64,000 nucleotides of DNA from Fremontodendron californicum. Lineage: Eukaryota; Streptophyta; Magnoliopsida; Malvales; Malvaceae. The stretch spans positions 14,513,501-14,577,500 of the forward strand of contig JAULJL010000015.1 in assembly GCA_030761205.1 (NCBI GenBank). Direction: 5' to 3'. Under the pieces are notes generated by a model. That model searched no databases. It was not told the origin of the DNA and saw only the letters and a program-made list of their open reading frames with translations. The position numbers and the translations under genes were made by a program. This document shows positions 44,376 to 54,873 of the stretch, piece after piece (within the stretch, counting starts at the first letter, position 1; every line of letters begins with the position of its first letter).

Positions 44376-44390
44376 GCTTAGATCAACCTA
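44376..44390. other. Palindrome centre / chimeric junction
   Basis: The plus-strand UTR of copy 1 stops at TTCAATGTTTG. It is followed by CTTAGATCAACCT, a string also present in the plus-strand LTR (GCTTAGATCAACCTATC), and then by CTACCAATGTAC of a minus-strand LTR. The short insert points to template switching or end joining at the centre of the inverted pair. Confidence 0.55.
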
Positions 44391-45083
44391 CCAATGTACA
44401 ATATCATCCTCTACAATCATCCAAGGCCCTCTATTTATACACATTTTGGAGGGCTAAATGACAAGAGACAAGCTTTACAAATTTCAAAGGTAGGTATAAT
44501 AGGTGGGTGCATTTTTCTAACAATTTTCGTCATACATGACAATTTTGATCAGCCAACTTGATGGTCGATTTTGTCAATTTTGAAGGCCTTATCTGATCAC
44601 ATGGTCTTCTAGAAAAATGTTACCCTATCAGTTACGGATCCATAGCCGTTGGAATCAGCTCATTTGATGATGTGGATAAGTAGATATGGGCAAAATACGA
44701 AAACAGGTCAGCACAGACGTCATTGCACATCAGCCAACTTGATGGTCGATTTCGCTAGGGAAAACGACTCCGTTTCAAGAAGTGTAAAACATGAAAAAGA
44801 TATATATGCCTCTTAGCTTTGCACGGCTACAAATTTCAGCCTTATTGCTTCAGTGCAACTCGAGATATAGCTGATATGGAAAAAGGCGTCGGAACTGGAA
44901 CTGAACTGGATTTGCCCTTAATTCTAGTAATCTGAAATCACTCAAAGAAACTTGTGAAAAACACCAAAATACATAAAAATATAAAAGATCATAAACACAA
45001 TTAGACTAAACAATAATAACTCGTATTTGACACAAAACAATAATAAAACATAACTAAAAACTATATAATTATACGAGTTATCA
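44388..45083 (-). repeat. 3' LTR fragment of copy 2
   Basis: 696 bases matching 51478-52173 almost base for base. Only the first part of the LTR (U3 side) remains; the rest is lost at the central junction. Confidence 0.85.
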
Positions 45084-47150
45084 CACCCCCACACTTAGAT
45101 TGTTGCTAGTCCCTAGCAACGACTCGATAAAAATAAAATAAGAAAATCTAATCTAATCCATTTTCGTAGGAAATCACGGTGGCACTTAGCATGTGACACA
45201 AGCCTTTAAACCCCTAGGTGTCCCTAGTGGACGAGTTTAGTCTCGTGAGGGTTTACTAGAACGATACCCACAAACATTGAAAAACTAAAATATAAATAAA
45301 CTACATATACTAAAAATATTTACTCCTAATCCTTTCAATACAAATTAGAGACAATCTTTGAACAAGTCTTATAAACTAATCAATAGCTTAAAGAATTTCA
45401 CAAAAAATCAAGCTTGAATGTAAATTGTTTGAGTTAAGCCAATATTAGCATAACATATCTCAATCAAAATAGTGCATGTTCAAATTTAATCTCAAGTTCT
45501 CACATGGGATACCCTCATGATTTTCACTCTTTAAAGTAGTGGTGAAATGTTTACACTCAATCAATCTCATGAAAACAGTTCTACCATATTCTTGCTTGTC
45601 CACCTATTCTCCACTATTTAGATCATACAACTTCATGAATCAAGAGGTCTTTAATCGAGGTTGTAATGGGGCCAAGGGGTTTGTAATGTGGTTGAAGAAC
45701 AAAAGGATAAAGATATCACACAGGTTCCAAAGAGTTCATAAAGTTTAGAGACATAAAAAGATCATACAAAGAAACTTCTAAAAACTCTTTAGAAGTACAT
45801 AGTCACCTAGGCCGGATATTCATGTTGGGCCTTTTCTTCATTCTGAACAACTTTGTAACATCTTTTTCTTTTTCCCAAAATTCAAGAGATGATTCATATT
45901 TTTTTTTTGAATGTATTTGCCAGTATTCCATTTTTTTTTTTGACTTTTCTTTTCTTTCCCCCCCACACTTATTTCTTGTTTCTAACCCAAATTTTCAATA
46001 GATCTTCCTTGTCTTTGCAACTTGTCTCAAAACATGCTAATTCATCTTTGGAACAAAGGTAAGGATATAAGTATATTTAGGTTAGGGACAAGTTATGGTT
46101 ACCAAAGAGATAGCTCATTCAATGTAGGCTCAAATTGGCTCACTAGGGGTGTGTTCTCTTGGAACATCAATAAGGGATGGCTGTTTGGCCCTGGCTAAAA
46201 ATCCTAATGCCTCTATCATATTCATGTTGTCACATGCATCAATATAGTCTCAACAAGGTCTAAAGCAAGTTCTAGAGAATCATTTAATCATAAGAGCACT
46301 CAAGAAAGAAATTAGATTGATTTATATAATGCATCAATCATTATAGGCTAAAAAACTCACAAGGATGATTATACAAGTCAGATTAAGTCTAAACATGCTT
46401 CTTTCTCAATCAACATATCATATTAACATTGGCTCATAAAAATTAGTATCAAGCTTAATTCTCATGAAAATTTCTCACTAATAAATCTGTTTTAGACTTA
46501 TGCAATTCATATCTCATCATAGTATTGAAAAGGAACTAAAACACACTAAAAATAATAATAAAGACTCATAAAAAAAAAAATAGTAGACAAAAATCCTTCC
46601 CCCCACACTTAATTCTTACATTGTCCTCAATGTAAGTCTATTAACTCAAATGAAAGAATCATGTGTAAGAGAAAAGAACTAATAACATAAGAATAGGAAC
46701 AACTAAGACTCAAAACAAAACAAAACCATGCAACCTAAATAATCCTAAAATACTAAACAAAAATTAACAAGTAAACATAAAAAGATTAAAATCAAACTGA
46801 CAAGGTATGTCTCAAGTCTCCCTTACTCAGACCTTGTTCAGAATGAATACTTCTAAATTGCTTAAAACACAACAAACTTTTTTTTTTTGAAAAGAAGAAA
46901 TCAAACTGACAAGGTATGTCTCAAGTCTCCCTTACTCAGACCTTGTTCAGAATGAATACTTCTAAATGGCTTAAAACACAACAAAATTTTTTTTTTTTTT
47001 AAATTAGCAAAATATGTCCCTTACCCCCTACTAAAATATGACATTGTCCCCAATGTCAAATTTTAAAGGTAGAATTTAGGAGATATTACCTGCAGAGGTT
47101 GCTAACCACTTATTATAACTGAGTCACAACAAGCAAAATGTTAGATAATG
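45084..47150 (-). other. 3' UTR of copy 2
   Basis: Same modules as the UTR at 42465-44375 in reverse, but extending to the polypurine tract next to the LTR. It contains hairpins CTTACATTGTCCTCAATGTAAG (about 46616) and GACATTGTCCCCAATGTC (about 47040) and the duplicated block at about 46795-46985. Open frames here, such as 45539-45748, are not genes. Confidence 0.7.
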
Positions 47151-47837
47151 TCACAAAGACAAAGTGCAATCCACTCCTTGCTCGTCCATATCTCTTTTTC
47201 TTTTTCCGAGCGTTTGCGAAACAACCGTAGCAGATAAACACTCATAAGCTTGGAGCTTTTTAAGTAAATCTTCAATGGTTGTAGCAGAAATTATGGTTCT
47301 CCTTGCCTCTGAAAACATGAATCCATTATCCACAGCATTATCTAAATATGAAAGCAAATTACTAAAATAACCATTAATATTAAGCAAACCAATGGGTTTC
47401 TTATTTGTGACCAAAGATGACCAAGAAGCCACGCAAGCTATTTCTTCCAATGTACCCAGACCTCCTGGTAAAGCAATGAATGCATCGGCAGAATGGTACA
47501 TGATTGTCATCCGTTCAGGGATACTCCAGACTTGTATTTCCTTACCCACGGTAGGTCCACAAAAACTTGTGAATAGTTTTGGCACGATTCCTAGAACTGG
47601 ACTTCCTCCGGCGTGTGCTGCTGTAGCGACTGCTCCCATTAAACCCGTACTACCGCCTCCATAAATCAAGTGGATCTTTTGTTGGGCAAGTATTACTCCA
47701 ACTCTTATGGCTTCATCAGCGAATATGTTATTTTTCCCTCGATAAGCACCTCCAAAGACACAAAATTTTTTTAATGCGCTGGGATGAAGTACTTTCCATT
47801 TTTTTTTTCTCGAGTGCCTGAAAGAGAATGAGTACAT
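47151..47837 (-). CDS. LOG-type cytokinin-activating enzyme, copy 2 (altered N-terminus)
   Basis: From KKFCVFGG onward it differs from copy 1 at four positions read by eye (Pro20Arg, Ile98Met, Thr142Asn and Thr165Ala, in copy 1 numbering). GGGSTGLMG, the conserved Arg and PGGLGTLEE are intact. An extra T in the AAAAAAATTTT run puts the canonical ATG (47809) out of frame. However, the upstream ATG at 47837 reads through a changed N-terminal extension (RHSRKKKWKVLHPSALKK) into the enzyme, giving 228 residues. Whether that start is used depends on where transcription begins, because the TATA-like box lies just upstream. It may be a functional variant or a pseudogene. Confidence 0.75.
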   Translation of the reverse strand: MYSFSFRHSRKKKWKVLHPSALKKFCVFGGAYRGKNNIFADEAIRVGVILAQQKIHLIYGGGSTGLMGAVATAAHAGGSPVLGIVPKLFTSFCGPTVGKEIQVWSIPERMTIMYHSADAFIALPGGLGTLEEIACVASWSSLVTNKKPIGLLNINGYFSNLLSYLDNAVDNGFMFSEARRTIISATTIEDLLKKLQAYECLSATVVSQTLGKRKRDMDEQGVDCTLSL

Positions 47838-47876
47838 GGTGTAATATATAGAGGACTGAGTAGTGAATCAGACAAG

Positions 47877-48124
47877 AGTAATAATGTCGCCGAACGTGTA
47901 TCTGACCTGTCAGAAGAAAATGTTAACCTAACAAAAGATTTTTACGTGATTTCAGGAAGAAAATCAAAAAGAGAAGAAAAATCAACCGTAAAAGTCAAGT
48001 GTAATAATATCGCCGAAAGTGTATTTGACCTGTTAGAAGAAAATGTTAACCTAACAAAATATTTTTGCGTGATTTCAGGAAGAAAATCAAAAAGAGAAGA
48101 AAAATCAACCGTAAAAGACAAATA
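47877..48124 (-). repeat. 124-bp tandem duplication upstream of LOG copy 2
   Basis: Two units, with GTGTA at 47895 and again at 48019 and the motif AAATGTTAACCTAACAAAA in both. Copy 1 has a single unit. Copy 3 has one full unit and the start of a second (53440-53588), so the duplication precedes the deletion seen there. Confidence 0.75.
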
Positions 48125-48282
48125 AAAAAATGAGAATAATTACACAAATCGAATAACACGTAAATTAAACTGAAATAAAGTTATTGCAAATCAAACCAAA
48201 AGCTGAGAAGTCATTTATTGTAGTTGTGATTGTGGCTCACATCTTCCTCTGGTTTTACGTCCAGAAACGGCTTAAACGCCTT

Positions 48283-48819
48283 CTATGAGTCGAGGATATG
48301 CTTCCCATCCAGTTTTCTTACAAGCTGGCAAACAGGGTCTTTTAACATCAGATTCCCAAGATGTTGCCATTCCCTTTGGAATTGCGGCCATAAATCAAGA
48401 ATTTCTCTTTGTACGTCTCCACTAGGATGCGTCTCAAGAGAAAGTTGGATATTACCCAAATTCTCCTTACTCAATCCATCCTTAATGAATTCAATTTTAT
48501 CATCTCGATTAGAGGACGGAATCCCAATAGAACGACATTTACCGTTACACGTCCATCGTGCACATTTGTGGCAATTTGAACTCATGCGCTTTGCTCGTCG
48601 CTTCTTTGCAAAAGTGCTTCTACCTGTACCTGGTAAATGCAAAACAGGAAGATATTCATCTTCACGTACCTTGGCTTCAATTATCCAACGTATGTCGTCA
48701 GGAATCCCTTTGTGCATAAGCATTCTTAATCTTTCAAGTCGAAATTGGTAAAGCTTTAGTAAAATATTTAGAGGAAAAGGAGGAAATCGTTTCTGCAATC
48801 TTGTGAGAATATCATCCAT
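48283..48819 (-). CDS. Virus-like cysteine-rich nucleic-acid-binding protein, copy 2
   Basis: 178 residues, five substitutions from copy 1 seen by eye (Arg17Leu, Val26Phe, Phe28Leu, Gly41Asp and Leu145Pro). The basic patch and the four-cysteine motif are unchanged. The presumed splice acceptor before the ATG is altered (TTCACG instead of TTCAGG), so if splicing is needed this copy may be silent. A TATA-like box (TATATAAATTTC) is retained at about 48867. Same family assignment and caveats as copy 1. Confidence 0.55.
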   Translation of the reverse strand: MDDILTRLQKRFPPFPLNILLKLYQFRLERLRMLMHKGIPDDIRWIIEAKVREDEYLPVLHLPGTGRSTFAKKRRAKRMSSNCHKCARWTCNGKCRSIGIPSSNRDDKIEFIKDGLSKENLGNIQLSLETHPSGDVQREILDLWPQFQREWQHLGNLMLKDPVCQLVRKLDGKHILDS

Positions 48820-48979
48820 CGTGAAAAAAAAAATGAAAAAGATTGAAAGAGAAATTGGAAGAGAAATTTATATACAATATCAGTTTTGTGGGTAGCTGAT
48901 GGAACCAATTTAAATAATCATGGAGTACCGTTATCCGCCATTTAACCGGGGTTAAAAAAATTAAAAATTATATTTACAT

Positions 48980-49018
48980 CTAGTTATTTTCAAAACAAGG
49001 ATCAGAAAGAAAAACAAC
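48980..49018 (-). pseudogene. Last codons of pol (integrase tail remnant), copy 2
   Basis: Minus-strand VVFLSDPCFENN plus stop, as in copies 1 and 3. Confidence 0.65.
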
Positions 49019-49019
49019 A

Positions 49020-49267
49020 TAAAAGGACTCAAAAATAAAATCCTAAATTCTTCCCCCCACACATAATTCTTACATTGTCATTAATGTAATGCTATTATCC
49101 CCCAATGCAAGAATTATATGTAAGAGAAAAGAACTATTAAACAAAAGAAAAGAAAAACAATAAAAGATAGAATGATGTAGAGTAAGGAATATGCAAATCT
49201 GATATAATAGATGCTCTCCATCCTTTTGGGTTGCCTCCCAAGAAGCACTTGAGTTAGTGTTTTGAAC
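49020..49267 (-). other. 3'-UTR-like block between gag and pol tail, copy 2
   Basis: In reverse it matches the start of the 3' UTR of the autonomous element (35100-35340: TGGGAGGCAACCCAAAAGG, hairpin and GTGTGGGGGGAAG). Copy 1 carries a different version at this place. Confidence 0.6.
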
Positions 49268-50206
49268 CTAACCAACACCCCTTCTTGGCATTTTAAGCTT
49301 GTCAGGCTCATACATGAAATTTCCCAAATTTATGCGTTTGAGAGGAAGCTTTCTTTGCACAACAGTGGATGCATTCTCCATTACAAGTATTATTCCATCA
49401 TCCTTTGTGGTGCATATGTCATCGAGGAATGGAGCATATTTTGATACTTGTTGAATGACCTCCACAAACAAGTTGTTTAAGGTTTCCGGCATGTGTTGTT
49501 CATGTTCTTCCTCCTTGAACTTTGCAAATCTACTAGGAAAAGGTGGAGAAGAAGCATTAGTAAAAAGTGAAACCTTAAACGTTACCTCAGGTGCCGAAAT
49601 ACTCTTATTTGGATCTTTGGCTTCATTATCCTCAAGAATAGAATCCATCTCTAATTTTGTTTCATCCTCATCTTGTTCCTCATTCTTCAAGGTCACAATA
49701 GTAACATTCTCCTTTGGGTTAACCATCGTTTGGGCTGGGAGTTCTTCAGATCTTTGTGCTACCCATCCCACCATACTACTAGCCAATTGGCTCATTTGCT
49801 TTTCCAAACTCTGGATGCTTGCCCTTGTTTCCTGTTGAAATTGCAAAGAATCAGTAACAAGAGAATAGACAAGATCTTCTAAAGAAGTACCTGAGTTTTG
49901 AGTCATATGTGGTGGTTGAAAAAGATCTGGTTCTTGAGACCATGATTGATTGAAGCTAGATGGATGAGTGTAATTGGCATAAGGATCTACTTCTTGGTAA
50001 TTTTTCGAGTAGCCATAATTAGTATGATCCCACCATCCCTCATGGTAAGTGTTTGAGTAATGATCATACTGTTGGTCTTGGAACACTTGATGGCCTTGAC
50101 ATCCTCCCATGGCCAATTGTTGAACTGGGGAGGTGAGCTTGGCTTGTTGATTCTCCATGTTCATGTATGCCACCAACTCTTCAAGTGTTAGATTGCTCAA
50201 TTCCAT
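49268..50206 (-). CDS. Truncated Athila gag-derived protein, copy 2
   Basis: 312 residues, colinear with the copy 1 protein (39471-40409) with few substitutions (for example Asn23Lys, and a changed tail ending KLKMPRRGVG). It lacks the capsid-like core, the knuckle and the protease active site. The reading frame is kept intact in both copies despite these losses. Confidence 0.7.
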   Translation of the reverse strand: MELSNLTLEELVAYMNMENQQAKLTSPVQQLAMGGCQGHQVFQDQQYDHYSNTYHEGWWDHTNYGYSKNYQEVDPYANYTHPSSFNQSWSQEPDLFQPPHMTQNSGTSLEDLVYSLVTDSLQFQQETRASIQSLEKQMSQLASSMVGWVAQRSEELPAQTMVNPKENVTIVTLKNEEQDEDETKLEMDSILEDNEAKDPNKSISAPEVTFKVSLFTNASSPPFPSRFAKFKEEEHEQHMPETLNNLFVEVIQQVSKYAPFLDDICTTKDDGIILVMENASTVVQRKLPLKRINLGNFMYEPDKLKMPRRGVG

Positions 50207-50330
50207 CGTTTTTTTTTTCTTTTTTTTTCTTTCAAAATTTGATAAGAAAAACCCGTATGTACAAGAAAATAAAACTCATTAGAACTGAAAATAAGAATAA
50301 ACTAAGTAACAAATAAACTAAAAAAAAACA

Positions 50331-50349
50331 ATCCCCGGCAACGGCGCCA
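50331..50349 (-). other. Primer-binding site, Asp tRNA type
   Basis: TGGCGCCGTTGCCGGGGAT on the minus strand, six bases inside the LTR. Confidence 0.85.
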
Positions 50350-50355
50350 AAAATT

Positions 50356-52173
50356 TGATGCACCCAAAAGAGTGTATCTTATTTAACCTTGCACTAAAAA
50401 GATAAATTGTAAGTATAGTAGTTAGCAAGGGTCGAGTCCTCAGGGATTGGGTTTTAGTTTATAAGTTAATAGTTTAAAACTTAAATTCAAGAACAATAAA
50501 AGAAAAGGGGTTTTTGAAGCCAGATTTAAACCAAAGTAAATAATAAGAATAAGATGCAAGGCGGTATAACCAGCCAATAAAAATATATATACTAAATTAG
50601 GCGGTATAACCAGCCAATAAAAATAAAACAAAGTTAATATACAAATTAGGCGGTATAACCAGCCAATAAAAATAAATATACTTTTAAAAATAAGCAAACT
50701 AGAAAAGTAAGAAAACAAGTAAGTAAAAAGAATCAAATATGAAAAATATGGTTAAGGTTTCATTCTCCACCACTAGACATCATTAAGAATCAATTTCAGA
50801 TCTATCAATATCAACCAACTATCAAAGTTAACAACCGTAGATAACAACAAGCTCTGTTATCCCAATCTTTCCTTAGTTTGTCGTTAAATAGAACAAGCTC
50901 TCTATTTAATCTCTAACCATTAAACAACCTAGAATAAGCTCTCTAAATTCAATTTAATGGCAGCTTTATGATGAGAAAGATAGGTTGATCTAAGCAACAA
51001 ACACATAAGCTCGGATTGTTCAACTTAGGTTATGTTCCACTTTGCAATTATTGAAAACTTGACCATAATCATTAATCACAAATTGCCACTTATGAAATAG
51101 GAAATCAAGACAATTACACGGATCAAGACTCCTAAACTAGCAATAGATAATTATCAAGATCTATCTAGTTGTACACCTAAATAAATCAAGACAACATCAT
51201 GAACAATTTTTGTAGAAGAACATAAGCAACTTTGATAGAAAATTAATGATAGATAGAATCTGAAAATCAATCACAAAACATGTCTAGGGCTTTGAAATCA
51301 CCCTTAACCAAATAGAAGTTTAGCCTAGCATAGGCATTGTAAACATAAACATAAAATTAAAGATAATCTAAGAAGGAAATAAAAGAAAGAAAGAAGAAGA
51401 AGAAAATAAAGAAAAAGAAAACTAGAGAAAAGAAAGAAGAAGAAAACTTAGAGAATTTTATTACAATGGCTAATATCCTACCAATGTACAATATCATCCT
51501 CTACAATCATCCAAGGCCCTCTATTTATACACATTTTGGAGGGCTAAATGACAAGAGACAAGCTTTACAAATTTCAAAGGTAGGTATAATAGGTGGGTGC
51601 ATTTTTCTAACAATTTTCGTCATACATGACAATTTTGATCAGCCAACTTGATGGTCGATTTTGTCAATTTTGAAGGCCTTATCTGATCACATGGTCTTCT
51701 AGAAAAATGTTACCCTATCAGTTACGGATCCATAGCCGTTGAAATCAGCTCATTTGCTGATGTGGATAAGTAGATATGGGCAAAATACGAAAACCGGTCA
51801 GCACAGACGTCATTGCACATCAGCCAACTTGATGGTCGATTTCTCTAGGGAAAACGACTCCGTTTCAAGAAGTGTAAAACATGAAAAAGATATATATGCC
51901 TCTTAGCTTTGCACGGCTACAAATTTCACCCTTATTGCTTCAGTGAAACTCGAGATATAGCTGATATGGCAAAAGGTGTCGGAGCTGGAACTGAACTGGA
52001 TTTGCCCTTAATTCTAGTAATCCGAAATCACTCAAAGAAACTTGTGAAAAACACCAAAATACATAAAAATATAAAAGATCATAAACACAATTAGACTAAA
52101 CAATAATAACTCGTATTTGACACAAAACAATAATAAAACATAACTAAAAACTATATAATTATACGAGTTATCA
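50356..52173 (-). repeat. 5' LTR of copy 2, subtype B
   Basis: 1818 bp, reverse of 37532-39331 with small differences, including three rather than four GGCTGGTTATACCGCC units (50559-50667). Confidence 0.85.
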
Positions 52174-52706
52174 TGCATCAATCATTATAGGCTCAAAAAC
52201 TCACAAGGATGATTATACAAGTCAGATTAAGTCTAAACATGCTTCTTTCTCAATCAACATATCATATTAACATTGGCTCATAAAAAGGTTGATATCAAGC
52301 TCAATTCTCATGAAAATCTTCTCACTAATAAATCTGTTTTAGACTTATGCAATTCATATCTCATTATAGTATTGAAAGTAACTAAAACACACTAAAAACA
52401 CACTAAGCCTAAACATGCTTTTTTTCTTCTTTTTTTTTTTTTTTTTTGAAGAAGATTAAATCAAACTGACAAAGTATGTCTCAAGTCTCCCTTACTCGGA
52501 CCTTGTTCAGAATGAATACTTCTAAATTGCTTAAAACACAACAATTTTTTTTTTTTTAAATTAGCAAAATATGTCCCTTACCCCCTACTAAAATATGACA
52601 TTGTCCCCAATGTCAAATTTTAAAGGTAGAATTTAGGAGATATTACCTGCAGAGGTTGCTAACCACTTATATAACTGAGACACAACAAACAAAATGTTAG
52701 ATAATG
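52174..52706 (-). other. Shortened 3' UTR of copy 3
   Basis: Contains hairpin GACATTGTCCCCAATGTC (about 52599), one unit of the AGTATTCATTCTGAACAAGG block, long A/T homopolymers near 52420-52448, and then sequence matching 46320-46560. No polypurine tract or 3' LTR remains. Confidence 0.6.
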
Positions 52707-53355
52707 TCACAAAGACAAAGTGCAATCCACTCCTTGCTCGTCCATATCTCTTTTTCTTTTTCCTAACGTTTGCGAAACAACCGTAGCAGATAAATACTCA
52801 TAAGCTTGGAGCTTTTTGAGTAAATCTTCAATGGTTGTAGCAGAAATTATGGTTCTCCTTGCCTCTGAAAACATGAATCCATTATCCACAGCATTATCTA
52901 AATATGAAAGCAAATTACTAAAATAACCATTAATATTAAGCAAACCAATGGGTTTCTTATTTGTGACCAAAGATGACCAAGAAGCCACGCAAGCTATTTC
53001 TTCCAATGTACCCAGACCTCCTGGTAAAGCAATGAATGCATCGGCAGAATGGTACATGATTGTCATCCGTTCAGGGATACTCCAGACTTGTATTTCCTTA
53101 CCCACGGTAGGTCCACAAAAATCTGTGAATAGTTTTGGCATGATTCCTAGAACTGGACTTCCTCCGACGTGTGCTGCTGTAGCGACTGCTCCCATTAAAC
53201 CCGTACTACCGCCTCCATAAATCAACTGGATCTTTTGTTGGGCAAGTATTACTCCAACTCTTATGGCTTCATCAGCGAATATGTTATTTTTCCCTGGATA
53301 AGCACCTCCAAAGACACAAAATTTTTTTAATGCATTGGGACGAAGTACTTTCCAT
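52707..53355 (-). pseudogene. LOG-type gene, copy 3, frameshifted near its start
   Basis: From GGGSTGLMG to the end (52707-53225) the protein is as in the other copies, including PGGLGTLEE. The canonical ATG at 53355 leads, after about a dozen codons, into a wrong frame because of one extra T in the AAAAAAATTTT run. The upstream ATG at about 53395 also fails (it meets a stop within about 25 codons). Without splicing from an upstream exon no full enzyme can be made. Interestingly, the frame starting directly after the CAG at the presumed acceptor is open into the enzyme. Confidence 0.7.
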
Positions 53356-53629
53356 TTTTTTTCTTTTTCGAGTGCCTGAAAGAGAATGAGTACATGCTGT
53401 AATATATAGAGGACTGAGTAGTGAATCAGACAAGAGTAATAATGTCGCCGAAAGTGTATCTGACCTGTCAGAAGAAAATGTTAACCTAACAAATGATTTT
53501 TGAGTGATTTCAGGAAGAAAATCAAAAAGAGAAGAAAAATCAACCGTAAAAGTCAAAAGTAATAATGTCGCCGAAAGTGTATTTGGCATCTTCCTCTGGT
53601 TTTACGTCCAGAAACGGCTTAAACGCCTT

Positions 53630-54166
53630 CTATGAGTCGAGGATATGCTTCCCATCCAGTTTTCTTACAAGCTGGCAAACAGGGTCTTTTAACATCAGAT
53701 TCCCAAGATGTTGCCATTCCCTTTGGAATTGCGGCCATAAATCAAGAATTTCTCTTTGTACGTCTCCACTAGGATGCGTCTCAAGAGAAAGTTGGATATT
53801 ACCCAAATTCTCCTTACTCAGTCCATCCTTAATGAATTCAATTTTATCATCTCGATTAGAGGACGGAATCCCAATAGAACGACATTTACCGTTACACGTC
53901 CATCGTGCACATTTGTGGCAATTTGAACTCATGCGCTTTGCTCGTCGCTTCTTTGCAAAAGTGCTTCTACCTGTACATGGTAAATGCAAAACAGGAAGAT
54001 ATTCATCTTCACGTACCTTGGCTTCAATTATCCAACGTATGTCTTCAGGAATCCCTTTGTGCATAAGCATTCTTAATCTTTCAAATCGAACTTGGTAAAG
54101 CTTCAGTAAAATATTTCGAGGAAAAGGAGGAAATCGTTTCTGCAATCTTGTGAGAATATCATCCAT
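53630..54166 (-). CDS. Virus-like cysteine-rich nucleic-acid-binding protein, copy 3
   Basis: 178 residues, three substitutions from copy 1 by eye (Gly41Glu, Gly64Cys and Leu145Pro). Basic patch and CxxC-x4-C-x3-C are intact. Its ATG follows TTTTTTTTTCAGG and a TATATAAATTTC box about 50 bases upstream. Downstream of its stop, about 25 bases later, sequence is fused to the spacer before LOG (deletion at about 53588). It lies 143 bases beyond the stop of the integrase tail, the place where Athila elements may carry an env-like gene. Confidence 0.55.
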   Translation of the reverse strand: MDDILTRLQKRFPPFPRNILLKLYQVRFERLRMLMHKGIPEDIRWIIEAKVREDEYLPVLHLPCTGRSTFAKKRRAKRMSSNCHKCARWTCNGKCRSIGIPSSNRDDKIEFIKDGLSKENLGNIQLSLETHPSGDVQREILDLWPQFQREWQHLGNLMLKDPVCQLVRKLDGKHILDS

Positions 54167-54309
54167 CCTGAAAAAAAAATGAAAGAGAAATTGAAAGAGA
54201 AATTTATATACAATATCAGTTTTGTGGGTAGCTGATGGAACCGACTTAAATAATCACGGAGTACCGTTATCCGCCATTTAACCGGGGTTAAAAAAAATTA
54301 TATTTACAT

Positions 54310-54860
54310 CTAGTTATTTTCAAAACAAGGATCAGAAAGAAAAACAACCTCTTCTTGAGTAACATGATTTTCCAAAAAGAGTTTGAGTCTTTGTCCATTT
54401 ACCTTGAATACGTTACCATTTTGAGGATTCTCAATGTCAACTGCTCCATAATGATACACATGCTTAACCACAAATGGGCCAGTCCATCTTGATCTCAACT
54501 TACCAGGAAATATGTGAAGTCTAGAATTATAAAGTAGAACTTTTTGCCCAACATCAAATGTTTTTCTTGAAATTAACTTGTCATGAAAGGCTTTAGTTCT
54601 TTCTTTATGAATTTTAGAATTCTCATATGCATCATTTCTGACTTCCTCAAGTTCATTTATGACTGGAAAAGTTTCATTCTCACCCAAAAAGGAATATTTT
54701 AGCTCGGATGACAATGGTTTTAAATCCAGCTTGGGTGGTTCAATAGTTGATGGTACAGTGACATTTGTGAGTGATGAAAGTTCCTCAAACTTTTGTTTCC
54801 AACAATGCTTAACCTGAAAAGAATTTAATAAAGAATCAGTGTGTGAAATTTCTGAAGCAT
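54310..54860 (-). pseudogene. Deleted pol: start of pol joined to integrase C-terminus
   Basis: The minus strand first reads the segment just before reverse transcriptase in Athila pol (HCWKQKFEELSSL, LKPLSSELKYSFLGE). After ETFPVI it jumps directly into the integrase tail (NELEEVRNDAYENSK, FDVGQKVLLYNSRL, FPGKLRSRWTGPF). Reverse transcriptase, RNase H and the integrase core, roughly 900-1000 codons, are missing, but the join keeps the frame open (54310-54714). The tail ends DPCFENN. This locates the accessory genes directly after pol. Confidence 0.8.
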
Positions 54861-54873
54861 TATCAAACTCACA

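Larger units (their letters stand above)
44388..52173 (-). mobile_element. Athila-derived element with CRP and LOG genes, copy 2
   Basis: Minus-strand counterpart of copy 1: 5' LTR 50356-52173, PBS 50331-50349, shortened gag 49268-50206, pol tail remnant 48980-49018, CRP gene 48283-48819, LOG gene 47151-47837, 3' UTR 45084-47150 with polypurine tract AGTGTGGGGGTG, and a 3' LTR fragment 44388-45083. Together with copy 1 it makes an inverted pair. Confidence 0.8.
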
